The notes beneath the pieces are model-generated. The model did no database searches and was not told where the DNA came from. It worked only from the letters and a program-made list of their open reading frames with translations. Positions 51,627 through 60,190 of a DNA stretch of 64,000 nt are shown here, one piece after another (the stretch's first letter is position 1; every line of letters begins with the position of its first letter). This DNA comes from Phocaeicola salanitronis DSM 18170 (GTDB lineage Bacteria > Bacteroidota > Bacteroidia > Bacteroidales > Bacteroidaceae), in NCBI RefSeq assembly GCF_000190575.1, contig NC_015164.1:1116001-1180000 (forward strand), read 5' to 3'. Made by a program: the position numbers and the translations under genes.

Positions 51627-52316
51627 TTAAGATTTCTTTCGGGCTGCTACCGCCAATAAGACTCCCAAAGCCACACCCAACAAGGCGGCGAACAAGACAC
51701 GCGCTTCGCTCGGCAACAGGAAAGTAATGGTATGGGCAGGAAACCAAAACAGCGGAATGGTCTTCTTAAATACAAAGTTCCACTGCACATCCCAGTTCAA
51801 ATGCGTAATGATGCGGGTCATCGGAATCGGCGTTACCAAAGCCCGTACCGAACCGCCACAATCCAATATATGCGTATCGGTTATCTTATGGAACGTCATG
51901 AATACAGGAGCGAAAATACTGTTCATCGCTACCGAAATGCAAAAAGCCACCAGTACCTTTGCCGCACAAAACGGACCTGCCATAAAGGAAGAAGCACCGT
52001 TCAAGCCAATGTATTCCAATGCCACCGGTACGCCATTGGCAAATACAATCATCGCCAAATTGATTCCCATACCCAATATCCCCCACACTACCGCACGAGG
52101 GACAATACCGAAACCCGCTTTCAAATATTTGCCCGAACTCAGACGAAGCCCCAGCAATTCGCCTAAGGTAGACAAAACTGCGAATTTCAAGAAACTCATC
52201 ACCATACCGTGGGAAGCATTAAACGCTTTATAGCCTTCATACAACGGTTCGAACACAACAAACGGAATGAATATCGCTACAACAATCACGATGAACAGCA
52301 AATCAGACTTTTTCAT
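51627..52316 (-). CDS. polytopic membrane protein of unknown function
   Basis: A 229-residue protein with about five or six hydrophobic helices (LLFIVIVVAIFIPFVVF, SFLKFAVLSTLGELLGL, VVWGILGMGINLAMIVF, VLVAFCISVAMNSIFAPVF, and the C-terminal LFAALLGVALGVLLAVA). The last 60 residues (WNFVFKKTIPLFWFPAHTIT, then a PSEARVLFAALLGV stretch) faintly recall the Mpv17/PMP22 signature, but I would not assign it. No operon partner. The next gene upstream is 180 nt away on the same strand. Confidence 0.6.
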   Translation of the reverse strand: MKKSDLLFIVIVVAIFIPFVVFEPLYEGYKAFNASHGMVMSFLKFAVLSTLGELLGLRLSSGKYLKAGFGIVPRAVVWGILGMGINLAMIVFANGVPVALEYIGLNGASSFMAGPFCAAKVLVAFCISVAMNSIFAPVFMTFHKITDTHILDCGGSVRALVTPIPMTRIITHLNWDVQWNFVFKKTIPLFWFPAHTITFLLPSEARVLFAALLGVALGVLLAVAARKKS

Positions 52317-52412
52317 GGCAACTTTACGTGTTTATTTCATTTTACATTAACAAAAGATTCGTTTCGGTCGCCAAGATAAGCAGAAATGTTCAATCTTCCA
52401 AATAAATTCCCG

Positions 52413-54494
52413 TTATTTGAAACGGGATGTATCCACCGCTTCCCGACGCTTCTCCTGATAACCTCCGAATTTCCACGTAAACGATAAGCCTACAGAGCGG
52501 TAGCATGAATAATCGTTTGTCACCCACTGGCGGGCGATGCGGACATACGGGTCGATGCCCGCGGTCTCGAAAATATCTTTACACCAAGCCGACAGGATGC
52601 AGTTCTTGCCGGCGAAAGCATAACGCAACGCGATGTCCACATTCCCGCTGGCTGGCAAATCATACGTGCCCTGATGCGCTTTGCTGCGCACAAACCCGTT
52701 CAGCGTCAGACGCAAGTCCGGACGGGTGGAAAGCATAACCGTATTGTTCCATACCGCCATGCCATAGCAGATGCGGCGGTCGAAAGGCATGTCGTAGAAA
52801 TCAGCATCCTTTTCGCGCATCCATACGCCTATCAGCGTGAGGCGCGAATCGAGCCATTTCTTTATCTTGAACGGAAGGGAAGCCTGAATGCCCGCCTGAC
52901 GCTGGAAATCAAAATTCAGATAACGGTAAATCTCCACCAAGCGTTCGGGCGACTGGTAAAGCGTCTGCGTGGCATAATCTTCCGTATGACTGAACCAGGC
53001 AGAAAAGATATACTTCGATTTCAAGACATACACCAACCTCACATCGTAATCTTTCGAAGGCTTCAGCAACGGATTGCCCTGCACTTCCGAATAACCTCCG
53101 CCCAGATAAGACACCGCATCCTGCACCGCCCAGTAACCGGGATAACGCTTGTCGCTGCTGAAAGAAAGCTGCACGATATGGCTGGCGGAAGGTTTATACG
53201 TAGCCGTCAGATTCGGATACCAACTCCATTCGTCCCACACCGGAGTCCGGTAACGCTCGGCTGCCAGCGAAAAGTCTACCGACAAGTCTTCGCCGAACGA
53301 CTTGCTGAAGCCCGCATATACGTTCAGCGTCTGTTCCCTCCGGCGCGAATCCATGTCCGAAGGCAATCCTTCATTCCCCGAATAACGCTGGTACGAATTG
53401 TCCACACTCGTAGAATACACCGCTCCATAGTTCAGCCCCCAGCCGTGCTTCAGCTGATGTTCTTGCGACACGTAGAACTTCCAGGCATTGATGCGTTGCG
53501 CGTCTTCGGTGTAAAAGTCCATACTCGTTCCGTCCATTTCGCTGACAAGACGTTGGCTGCCCGGCGCATGATACCACGTAAACTCCGCGCCAGCCTTCAG
53601 TCCGAACGGCGCCTGATAGTCCAGCCGTCCGTTGTGCAGCCACGCTTCCTGATTGCCCAGCGTCGTCGCCGTCTGTGTGCCTGTGGTATATTGGTTATAA
53701 TGGCTGGTGTCGTAACTTCCATTATAAACAAAGTCCAAGGAATGATTTTCGGCGAACCGGTAACCGGCGCCGAGGCGGAACGTATGCGTATGGTTCCGTC
53801 CGTGCCCCCTCTCGTGGTTCCGGACAGAATAAGCCTCACCCTCCGCCTCCTGCCAGTGGCGTGCCTCTTTGTCAGTGGTATGATAGCTCTCGCCGTGCGC
53901 ATGCGAATAAAGGAAATCCGCCGAAAGCTTTCCTCCGTTATATAATAAGGAGGCACGCTCCTCGAACGAAGCCTCGTGCCGTTGGTCGTACTTGGCGAAC
54001 GCCTCACCCTGCACCGAGCCGGGGTCGCCGATACGGTGGCGCAGGCGGACGTTTATCAACGCACCCCTCACCTGATAACGCGCCGGAGCATTGTACATCA
54101 CTTCCACCCGCTCGATACGGCTGGCAGGCATTGACTTGAGCAACGAATAAAGTTGTCCGGCACTCATATTCGTCACTTTCCCGTCCAGCACGACGGTCAC
54201 GCCCCGTGCGCCCAACGTCAGCCCGCCGTTCATCTCCACCACGCCCGGAAGTTCCTTCAAGGCATCATATACATTGTCTATCGGTTTCTGTGCTATCATC
54301 CGCGGCAGGTCGTATTCCAACCGTCCGGGCAATGCCTTCACTACGGGACGCTCGCCCTCCACCATGACTTCGGGCAACGCCTGAAAGAGGCTGTCCGCCT
54401 GCACGTCTCCCGTCAGCAGGCTGTCCGCCCGCTCTTGCGCCGGAAGCTTTGCTCCGAAAGCCGCCAGCCATAAAATCAGAATCAGTTGTCTCAT
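52413..54494 (-). CDS. TonB-dependent receptor-like outer-membrane protein
   Basis: A 693-residue protein with signal peptide (RQLILILWLAAFGAKLPAQ), a plug domain (about 40-170: LPEVMVEGERPVVKALPGRL, IDNVYDALKELPGV, LDGKVTNMSAGQLYSLLKSM, RIERVEVMYNAPARY) and a C-terminal barrel rich in aromatic strands, ending SVGLSFTWKFGG with a short tail. It lacks the N-terminal carboxypeptidase-like domain of SusC proteins and has no SusD partner, so it is of the outer-membrane beta-barrel group rather than a glycan SusC. The ligand is unknown. The ATG at 54494 starts the signal peptide. Its upstream region is shared with the divergent kinase operon. Confidence 0.8.
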   Translation of the reverse strand: MRQLILILWLAAFGAKLPAQERADSLLTGDVQADSLFQALPEVMVEGERPVVKALPGRLEYDLPRMIAQKPIDNVYDALKELPGVVEMNGGLTLGARGVTVVLDGKVTNMSAGQLYSLLKSMPASRIERVEVMYNAPARYQVRGALINVRLRHRIGDPGSVQGEAFAKYDQRHEASFEERASLLYNGGKLSADFLYSHAHGESYHTTDKEARHWQEAEGEAYSVRNHERGHGRNHTHTFRLGAGYRFAENHSLDFVYNGSYDTSHYNQYTTGTQTATTLGNQEAWLHNGRLDYQAPFGLKAGAEFTWYHAPGSQRLVSEMDGTSMDFYTEDAQRINAWKFYVSQEHQLKHGWGLNYGAVYSTSVDNSYQRYSGNEGLPSDMDSRRREQTLNVYAGFSKSFGEDLSVDFSLAAERYRTPVWDEWSWYPNLTATYKPSASHIVQLSFSSDKRYPGYWAVQDAVSYLGGGYSEVQGNPLLKPSKDYDVRLVYVLKSKYIFSAWFSHTEDYATQTLYQSPERLVEIYRYLNFDFQRQAGIQASLPFKIKKWLDSRLTLIGVWMREKDADFYDMPFDRRICYGMAVWNNTVMLSTRPDLRLTLNGFVRSKAHQGTYDLPASGNVDIALRYAFAGKNCILSAWCKDIFETAGIDPYVRIARQWVTNDYSCYRSVGLSFTWKFGGYQEKRREAVDTSRFK

Positions 54495-54514
54495 CGTTTT
54501 TCCGTTTTTTATAT

Positions 54515-54576
54515 TGAACGCAGAGGCGCAAAGACACGGAGGAGATAAACTCTGCGATTCTGCGTCTCTGCGTTCC
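54515..54576. repeat. intergenic inverted repeat (acgcagag family)
   Basis: Arms gaacgcagaggcgca and tgcgtctctgcgttc with an inner ctctg/cagag pair, just upstream of the receptor start. Confidence 0.65.
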
Positions 54577-54718
54577 ATTCCATTTTTCGTATCTACTTAT
54601 AATCTGATGCGGCAAAGTTCGGCATTCGAGACGGAATCCGCCCTATCCTCCGGCTTACCGAGTGTTACCGGAAGTGTTATTTAGTCTTACCATATCCGTT
54701 CCATAATATAAAAAGGTG

Positions 54719-54726
54719 TATCTTTG
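54719..54726 (+). promoter_or_regulatory. -7 box directly before the 40-bp repeat array
   Basis: TATCTTTG ends 4 nt before the first repeat. The expected transcription start, about 5-8 nt further, falls inside the first unit, so the array would be the 5' leader of the kinase mRNA. No clear -33 box is seen. Confidence 0.55.
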
Positions 54727-54730
54727 TCCC

Positions 54731-55011
54731 TGCGAAAGCTTCCCCACAGTGTGGGCGGCAAATCGCAACGTGCGAAAGCTTCCCCACAGTGTGGGCGGCA
54801 AATCGCAACGTGCGAAAGCTTCCCCACGGCGTGGGCACGAAATCGCAAGATGCGAAAGCTTCCCCACGACGTGGGCACGAAATCGCAACGCGCGAAAGCT
54901 TCCCCACGGCGTGGGCACGAAATCGCAGCGTGCGAAAGCTTCCCCACGGCGTGGGCACGAAATCGCAAGCCTGCGAAAGCTTCCCCACGGCGTGGGCACG
55001 AAATCGCAAGG
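54731..55011 (+). repeat. seven tandem 40-bp repeats with hairpin potential
   Basis: Units start at 54731, 54771, 54811, 54851, 54891, 54931 and 54972 (the sixth is 41 nt). Each begins tgcgaaagcttccccac, has a 3-nt variable loop (AGT, AGT, GGC, GAC, GGC, GGC, GGC), then gtgggc, and ends aaatcgca plus 2-4 variable bases. The inner stem CCCAC/GTGGG and the outer stem TGCGA/TCGCA are kept in nearly all units. There are no spacers, so it is not a CRISPR array. It lies between the receptor gene and the divergent kinase gene, ending 27 nt before the kinase ATG. Confidence 0.9.
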
Positions 55012-55038
55012 AAAAAACGAATCAAAAAAGACTGACGC

Positions 55039-56541
55039 ATGAAACTGCCCCTGAAATACATCGCCCTGCTGGTCATCCTCTCGCTAACGGGCGTATTCGC
55101 CTACCAAGCCTATTGGCTGACCAACCTTTACCGCACCCAACGCAGCCAAATGGAAAGGAACATCCGCGAAGCCATGCGCATGAGCGATTACAACGAAATG
55201 ATTGTGCGCGTCAGGCGGCTGCAGAACGACTCGTCGGTACAGACCGAAGTGACCGTCTCGACCGGATACGACAACGAACGGGCGTTTACGAAGACGCATA
55301 CCATCCGGAGCGTCAGGCAGGGCGACAGCACCCGCATCTCCATCTGGGAACGCGACGCCTCCGATACCGCCCGTACCCCACAAGCCGCCCTGCAAGCCAA
55401 TATGGCTTCCATCCTTTTCGAAAAGAAGAACTCGACCGCCGAGCTTGCCTCCAACTTCCAGCAAGGGCTGCACGCAGGCATGGACCTATTGAACGAGCCT
55501 GATTTCGCCGTTTTCGACAGCCTGCTGAGAAGGGAGCTTCACCGCATCGGCATCGATGCGCCCTACCGGCTGATGTACCTGCACCGGGGAAGCAGCGTTG
55601 ATTCGAGCTATACGTTCACCGACACACTTGCCGTAGAAGGCACCGCCGGCTACCGCCCTTCCCCGCAAGCCGTCACCTACAGTTACAGCTACGACATGCA
55701 CGGGCATTGGAACTACCTCCTCATCCTGGAGCCGACCGAAAGCCTCGTGCTCGCCCAAATGGCAGGCATCCTGACTGCCTCGGCATTGATACTGGCCATT
55801 CTGGGACTGTCGTTCGGGTTCCTCATCCGCACCCTCCTGCGCCAAAAGACGCTGGAAGAAATGACAAGCGACTTCACCAACAACATCACCCACGAACTGA
55901 AGACCCCCATCGCCGTGGCATACGCCGCCAGCGATGCCTTGCTCAACTTCGACTCCGGAACAGACCCGGCGAAACGCGCACGCTACCTGCGCATCTGCCA
56001 GGAACAATTACGGAGACTGAGCGGGCTGGTGGAACAGATACTCGGCATGTCAATGGAACGGCGCAAGACTTTCCGCCTGCATCCGGAAACCTTCACCCCT
56101 CAGGAAGTCATCGCGCCGCTCATCGAACAGCATAAGCTGAAAGCGGACAAGCCCGCCGGCATTACCCTCCGCATCGAGCCGGAGAACCTCACCGTATACG
56201 CCGACCGCACGCATTTCAGCAACATCGTGAGCAACCTGCTGGACAACGCCGTGAAGTATTCGCCCGGCGAGGCACAGATTGACATAACCTGCCGCGAAGA
56301 CAACGGCTGGTTCGTCCTCTCCGTCCGCGACCAAGGCATCGGCATCCCGCACGACAAGCTGCGCCACATATTCGACAAATTCTACCGCGTACCGACCGGA
56401 AACCTGCACGACGCGAAGGGCTACGGGCTGGGACTGTATTACGTAAAAGCCCTGACCGAGAAGCACGGAGGTACGGTGGAAGTAAGAAGCGAGCCGGAAC
56501 GGGGAAGCGAATTCACGATTAAATTAAGAATGAAGAATTAA
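55039..56541 (+). CDS. sensor histidine kinase (RprX-like paralogue)
   Basis: A 500-residue membrane kinase: TM1 (about 5-24), a ~200-residue periplasmic domain, TM2 (about 238-262, ILTASALILAILGLSFGF), HisKA with H285 in NNITHELKTP, and HATPase with NLLDNAVKYSP, VRDQGIGIP and GYGLGLYYV. The architecture and the phrase KFYRV-TGNLHD-KG-GLGL are shared with RprX in this window, so the kinases are related. It is 2 nt upstream of its regulator gene. The signal is unknown; the divergent outer-membrane receptor is a candidate target or partner. Confidence 0.88.
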   Translation: MKLPLKYIALLVILSLTGVFAYQAYWLTNLYRTQRSQMERNIREAMRMSDYNEMIVRVRRLQNDSSVQTEVTVSTGYDNERAFTKTHTIRSVRQGDSTRISIWERDASDTARTPQAALQANMASILFEKKNSTAELASNFQQGLHAGMDLLNEPDFAVFDSLLRRELHRIGIDAPYRLMYLHRGSSVDSSYTFTDTLAVEGTAGYRPSPQAVTYSYSYDMHGHWNYLLILEPTESLVLAQMAGILTASALILAILGLSFGFLIRTLLRQKTLEEMTSDFTNNITHELKTPIAVAYAASDALLNFDSGTDPAKRARYLRICQEQLRRLSGLVEQILGMSMERRKTFRLHPETFTPQEVIAPLIEQHKLKADKPAGITLRIEPENLTVYADRTHFSNIVSNLLDNAVKYSPGEAQIDITCREDNGWFVLSVRDQGIGIPHDKLRHIFDKFYRVPTGNLHDAKGYGLGLYYVKALTEKHGGTVEVRSEPERGSEFTIKLRMKN

Positions 56542-56543
56542 AG

Positions 56544-57254
56544 ATGAAGAATAGAGAAGCAATAATCGATGTACTGCTGGTGGAAGACGAGGAGACACTC
56601 GCCCTTATCATCAAGGACACGCTGGAAGGGCAAGGCTTCGCTATCCGTTTGGCGGAAAACGGGGAAGAAGGAATCGAAAAGTTCTTCGGCCAAAAGCCGG
56701 ACGTGGTAGTGGCAGACGTAATGATGCCCCGCATGGACGGATTTGAAATGGTGCGCCGCATCCGGCGCAAGGACAAGCAGACACCCGTGCTCTTCCTTAC
56801 CGCCCGTTCCGCCACGAGCGATGTGGTGGAAGGTTTCGAATTAGGGGGAAACGATTACCTGAAGAAACCGTTCGGGATGCAGGAACTTATCGTGCGCATC
56901 AAAGCCCTCTTGGGACGGGCTTCCAACTATTCCGCCCCGGAAAAGCAAACGTCCGTAACAGAATTCGAAATAGGCAGGTACCGCTTCAACGCCATCACCC
57001 AACGCCTCTCCTACCTCGGAAACGAGACCGAACTTTCTTACCGCGAAAGCGAAATCTTGCGCCGCCTCTGCGAAAACCGGAACGAAGTGACCCTGATGCA
57101 AGACATCCTGATTGAGTTATGGGGCAACGATACGTTCTTCAACCAGCGCAGCCTGCACGTATTCATCACCAAACTCCGCCACAAGCTCTCGCGCGACGAG
57201 CGCATCCGCATCGTAAATGTCCGAGGCATCGGGTACAAACTCATCATCAACTGA
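56544..57254 (+). CDS. OmpR/RprY-type response regulator
   Basis: A 236-residue regulator. The receiver domain has LLVEDEE (acidic pair), phospho-acceptor D58 in VADVMMPRMDG, Thr in FLTARS and Lys in LKKPFG. The winged-helix domain (~140-236) has LSYRESEILRRLCENRN, NDTFFNQRSLHVFITKLRHKL and RGIGYKLI. It is a close relative of RprY (42095-42793), sharing TKLR-HL-KD and GKGYKLI-type endings. The operon kinase-regulator is transcribed from the promoter before the hairpin array. Confidence 0.9.
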   Translation: MKNREAIIDVLLVEDEETLALIIKDTLEGQGFAIRLAENGEEGIEKFFGQKPDVVVADVMMPRMDGFEMVRRIRRKDKQTPVLFLTARSATSDVVEGFELGGNDYLKKPFGMQELIVRIKALLGRASNYSAPEKQTSVTEFEIGRYRFNAITQRLSYLGNETELSYRESEILRRLCENRNEVTLMQDILIELWGNDTFFNQRSLHVFITKLRHKLSRDERIRIVNVRGIGYKLIIN

Positions 57255-57322
57255 AAAAGCCCACAATCACACAGACAACCAATCGCCACCCGCGAAACTT
57301 CCAGCCGCTTGAGGAGTTTCAA

Positions 57323-57370
57323 CAGGCTGAAACTGCAGTTTTCACCGGTTAAAACCATCGTTTCAGCCTG
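57323..57370 (+). terminator. possible terminator of the kinase-regulator operon
   Basis: Perfect 11-bp arms CAGGCTGAAAC and GTTTCAGCCTG enclose an inner GTTTT/AAAAC pair, 69 nt after the stop. No strong T run follows. Confidence 0.5.
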
Positions 57371-57444
57371 ACAAAAGCCGCAAGGCAACAGGCTGCGTTT
57401 GAAAGTTTTCCTTGCCGCATCGCTTAAAGAAGCCGGATTTTTCG

Positions 57445-57452
57445 TACATTTG
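57445..57452 (+). promoter_or_regulatory. -7 box of recR
   Basis: TACATTTG, 32 nt before the recR ATG. Confidence 0.6.
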
Positions 57453-57484
57453 CGCCTCGGAAACAGATAAGGAAATTAGAAACG

Positions 57485-58105
57485 ATGAACCAACAATATC
57501 CGTCCGCATTACTCGAAAAGGCAGTAGACGAATTTGCCAAGCTGCCCGGCATCGGCCGAAAGACCGCCATGAGGCTGGTGCTCTACCTGCTTCGGCAAGA
57601 CACGCAGGCAGTGGAATCGTTCGGCAATGCGCTCATCCGGCTGAAACATGAAGTGAAGTATTGCAAGGTGTGCCACAACATTTCGGACACGGACGTCTGC
57701 CAGATTTGCTCCAATCCCTCGCGCGATGCCTCGACCATCTGCGTGGTAGAAAACATCCGCGACGTAATGGCAATCGAAAACACCCAGCAATACCGCGGAC
57801 TATACCACGTGCTGGGCGGAGTCATCTCGCCGATGGACGGCATCGGTCCCTCGGACCTGCAGATAGAAAGCCTGGTGGAACGGGTGAAGGCAGGCACCGT
57901 GTCGGAAGTCATCCTGGCGCTCAGCTCGACCATGGAGGGCGACACAACCAATTTTTACATCTTCCGCAAACTGGCACCCTACAACGTGAAACTGACCATC
58001 ATCGCCCGGGGCATCTCCATCGGCGACGAGCTGGAATATACCGATGAGGTCACGCTGGGACGCTCCATCGCCAACCGGATTGTGTTCACGGGCACCACGA
58101 TTTGA
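57485..58105 (+). CDS. recR: recombination protein RecR
   Basis: A 206-residue recombination mediator that works with RecO (and RecF) to load RecA on gapped DNA. The N-terminal HhH motif is [12 protein letters not shown] (20-31). The C4 zinc finger uses C60, C63, C72 and C75. The Toprim domain has ICVVEN and [15 protein letters not shown], and the C-terminal Walker-B-like end is intact. Length is normal (about 200). First gene of a probable operon with the two genes that follow. Confidence 0.96.
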   Translation: MNQQYPSALLEKAVDEFAKLPGIGRKTAMRLVLYLLRQDTQAVESFGNALIRLKHEVKYCKVCHNISDTDVCQICSNPSRDASTICVVENIRDVMAIENTQQYRGLYHVLGGVISPMDGIGPSDLQIESLVERVKAGTVSEVILALSSTMEGDTTNFYIFRKLAPYNVKLTIIARGISIGDELEYTDEVTLGRSIANRIVFTGTTI

Positions 58106-58139
58106 ATTTACGATTTAACGATTTACGATTTTACGATTT

Positions 58140-58601
58140 ATGGAAAAAGAACTGAAACGCCTGATACGGATATTGAAAGCCGAATATGCCCTGATGTGGG
58201 TGCTGACTGTGTTGCTCGCCGCGCTATATGAATGCGACATCTTGCCTCAAGGGCTTTTTGCAGGCGATGCCCAAATGGAATACATCATGCAGGTAACCAG
58301 CATCCTGCTCACGATATGCCTCATCCCCCTGTCGCTGCGCCTCTTCAACCAGTCATTAACGCGCTACGTATCGCTTTTGCCTCTTCCGGAGGCCTTGAAA
58401 AGTTACCGCCGCTGGAGCGAAATCCGTATCGCCTTGCTATTAGTGCTTGCACTCATCGATTTGTCCGCATACTATTGGACGATGAACACAACCGGACTGC
58501 TATGTGCCGGCATGACCGTCATAGCGTCCTTATTTTGCATTCCAAGCAAGCAACGGCTCTTAAACGAACTTCAACTATCAGATATATCCAAACAACAATG
58601 A
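58140..58601 (+). CDS. four-helix membrane protein of unknown function
   Basis: A 153-residue protein with four hydrophobic segments (YALMWVLTVLLAALYEC, VTSILLTICLIPLSLRL, IALLLVLALIDLSAYYW, LLCAGMTVIASLFCIP) and basic cytoplasmic ends. No family recognised, although position and size are reminiscent of a conserved Bacteroides recR neighbour. The ATG is embedded in a run of tttacgatt repeats (58103-58142). Its stop overlaps the ATG of the acetyltransferase (ATGA). Confidence 0.65.
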   Translation: MEKELKRLIRILKAEYALMWVLTVLLAALYECDILPQGLFAGDAQMEYIMQVTSILLTICLIPLSLRLFNQSLTRYVSLLPLPEALKSYRRWSEIRIALLLVLALIDLSAYYWTMNTTGLLCAGMTVIASLFCIPSKQRLLNELQLSDISKQQ

Positions 58602-59155
58602 AGCTGGCACAGCCCTTACATACCGGAACAATCCTTCTTCGGGCCCCCGAGCCCGAAGACATCGATGAAATGCTTTCATTCGAAAACGATGAAAGCTTAT
58701 GGGAAAACAGTTGTACCACGGGTCCCTACTCCCGTTATCAATTAAAGAAATACATTGCCGAAAACCAGAACAATCTCTTCGCCGACGGACAACTCAGGCT
58801 GATGATTGAACACGCTTCAGGAAATGTGGCAGGCATTGTAGACCTTTTCTCATTCGACGCACGCCATAAACGTGCAGAAATAGGGATTGTAATAAAAGAG
58901 AGCTACCGCCGGCAAGACATCGCATACAATGCCCTCAGCTTATTGGAAAGACATTGTTTCCATTTGCTCGGCATCCATCAACTTTATGCTTATATCCGGA
59001 CAGACAATACCGCCTGCCTGAATTTATTCAAAAAATTAGGATATACATTCAGCGCTACACTAAAAGATTGGATATATACAAGCAGGGGATATAAAGACAT
59101 TTGCATCGCGCAAAAACTTCAAATCAATTACACGAAGGATATTGAGGGTAAGTAG
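58598..59155 (+). CDS. GNAT family N-acetyltransferase
   Basis: A 185-residue acetyltransferase of the RimJ/RimL type. The N-terminus has ILLRAPEPEDIDEMLSFEND, motif A region RAEIGIVIKESYRRQDIAYNAL (acetyl-CoA pyrophosphate loop in R-x-x-x-I-A form), then LYAYIRTDNTACLNLFKKLGY and a C-terminal YKDICIAQKL. The substrate is unknown (ribosomal protein, polyamine or sugar nucleotide are possible). Coupled by ATGA overlap to the membrane gene. Its 3' end overlaps the convergent YqgE gene by 32 nt. Confidence 0.87.
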   Translation: MKLAQPLHTGTILLRAPEPEDIDEMLSFENDESLWENSCTTGPYSRYQLKKYIAENQNNLFADGQLRLMIEHASGNVAGIVDLFSFDARHKRAEIGIVIKESYRRQDIAYNALSLLERHCFHLLGIHQLYAYIRTDNTACLNLFKKLGYTFSATLKDWIYTSRGYKDICIAQKLQINYTKDIEGK

Positions 59156-59714
59156 CCCATAAACGATAAGGATTTCCCAAATCGTTCATGCTGTTGAACC
59201 AAAGGTCACGGTAATTTTCATCCAGCAGATGGCATTTGTCGGTCTCCCCTACCATCCACGAATCGTCATCAATTTCTTTTTCCAATTGTTTATATGCCCA
59301 CCCGGCATACCCGGAAAAGAAACGGACATATCCTTCAATCGGATTTCCATTTAATATGTATTGTTGAAGAGCTGTAAAGTCACCGTTCAGGTAAAGCCCA
59401 TTTCCTAAATTCAATGCTCCTTCCAGATTACCCAATACATGCAAAAAGAAAATCGTATCCCGATCTACAGGCCCTCCTTTAAAAACAGGAATAACAGGCA
59501 TCGAAGCTAATCTAGGAACCAATTGGTTCAGTGAAACATGGTATCTGAAGTTTTTATTCATCACAATACCCATACTTCCTTCAATATTGTGTGTAACCAT
59601 TAAAATGACTGAGCGTGCAAAATGATAGTCATACAATAGTGGAGAAGCAATAAGAATACTTCCCGCATGTGGAAGCGCCTTATTTGAATGTACTTGGAAA
59701 ATGCGCATATCCAT
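59124..59714 (-). CDS. YqgE/AlgH family protein
   Basis: A 196-residue cytoplasmic protein with the YqgE/AlgH pattern: GSILIASPLLYDYHFARSVI near the N-terminus, GSMGIVMNK, PVFKGGPVDRDTIFFLH, RFFSGYAGWAYKQLEKEI (with the conserved GYAGWxxxQLExE) and DDSWMV. Function is unresolved; the name AlgH comes from an alginate-regulation screen in Pseudomonas. The start at 59714 could also be the ATG at 59708. It overlaps the convergent acetyltransferase by 32 nt. Confidence 0.9.
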   Translation of the reverse strand: MDMRIFQVHSNKALPHAGSILIASPLLYDYHFARSVILMVTHNIEGSMGIVMNKNFRYHVSLNQLVPRLASMPVIPVFKGGPVDRDTIFFLHVLGNLEGALNLGNGLYLNGDFTALQQYILNGNPIEGYVRFFSGYAGWAYKQLEKEIDDDSWMVGETDKCHLLDENYRDLWFNSMNDLGNPYRLWATYPQYPSCN

Positions 59715-59824
59715 ATAACTTCCTTTTTAATGCCTAAATATAACTCTTATTCTTAGAAAATAAAAACTTTCCCACCTTTTTCTGAAAATATTCTTCAAAT
59801 ATTTGGCAATTCCAAATTTTGTAG

Positions 59825-59832
59825 TAACTTTG
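59825..59832 (+). promoter_or_regulatory. -7 box of tRNA-Asp
   Basis: TAACTTTG, 42 nt before the tRNA-Asp 5' end. Confidence 0.55.
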
Positions 59833-59874
59833 CACCCGCAATCGAGAGAGATAGCAACGAAAGAAAAACAAAAT

Positions 59875-59948
59875 GGTGCGTTAGTTCAGTTGGTTAGAAT
59901 ACATGCCTGTCACGCATGGGGTCACGGGTTCGAGTCCCGTACGCACCG
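59875..59948 (+). tRNA. tRNA-Asp(GTC), probable attachment site of the downstream element
   Basis: Acceptor stem GGTGCGT/ACGCACC, discriminator G, anticodon stem CATGC/GCATG around the loop CTGTCAC (anticodon GTC), T arm CGGGTTCGAGTCCCG. CCA is not encoded. An integrase gene starts 242 nt downstream, so the tRNA 3' half is the likely attL; the matching attR would be outside the window. Confidence 0.95.
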
Positions 59949-60190
59949 CAACTCGAAAAAGCAAAATTAGGAAAAGCTCTGATTCCCAACGGAATTAGGG
60001 CTTTTTTATTGGTTTTCGGGCGGCAAAAAATAGCGTTTTGAAGAAGTTATGAGGGGCAAATTCAGGGTCCTTTTTAGGGTCACTGAAAAAAGCACCTGAA
60101 ATGTATTATACTTCGCTGATTTTCATATTCTTGCATAGGATTTACCTGTTCCCTATTTTGCTAATTTTGTAACGCTAAAAACAAGGTGAA

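Noticed and set aside
52413..54494. SusC/SusD glycan uptake locus
   Set aside because: No SusD-like gene, no carboxypeptidase-like N-terminal domain and no glycoside hydrolases around the receptor.
54731..55011. CRISPR array
   Set aside because: The repeats touch each other with no unique spacers, variation is limited to a few positions, and no cas genes are present.
54789..55502. Long open frame through the repeat array and kinase start
   Set aside because: It runs out of frame over the clearly conserved histidine kinase and exists only because the repeat lacks stops.
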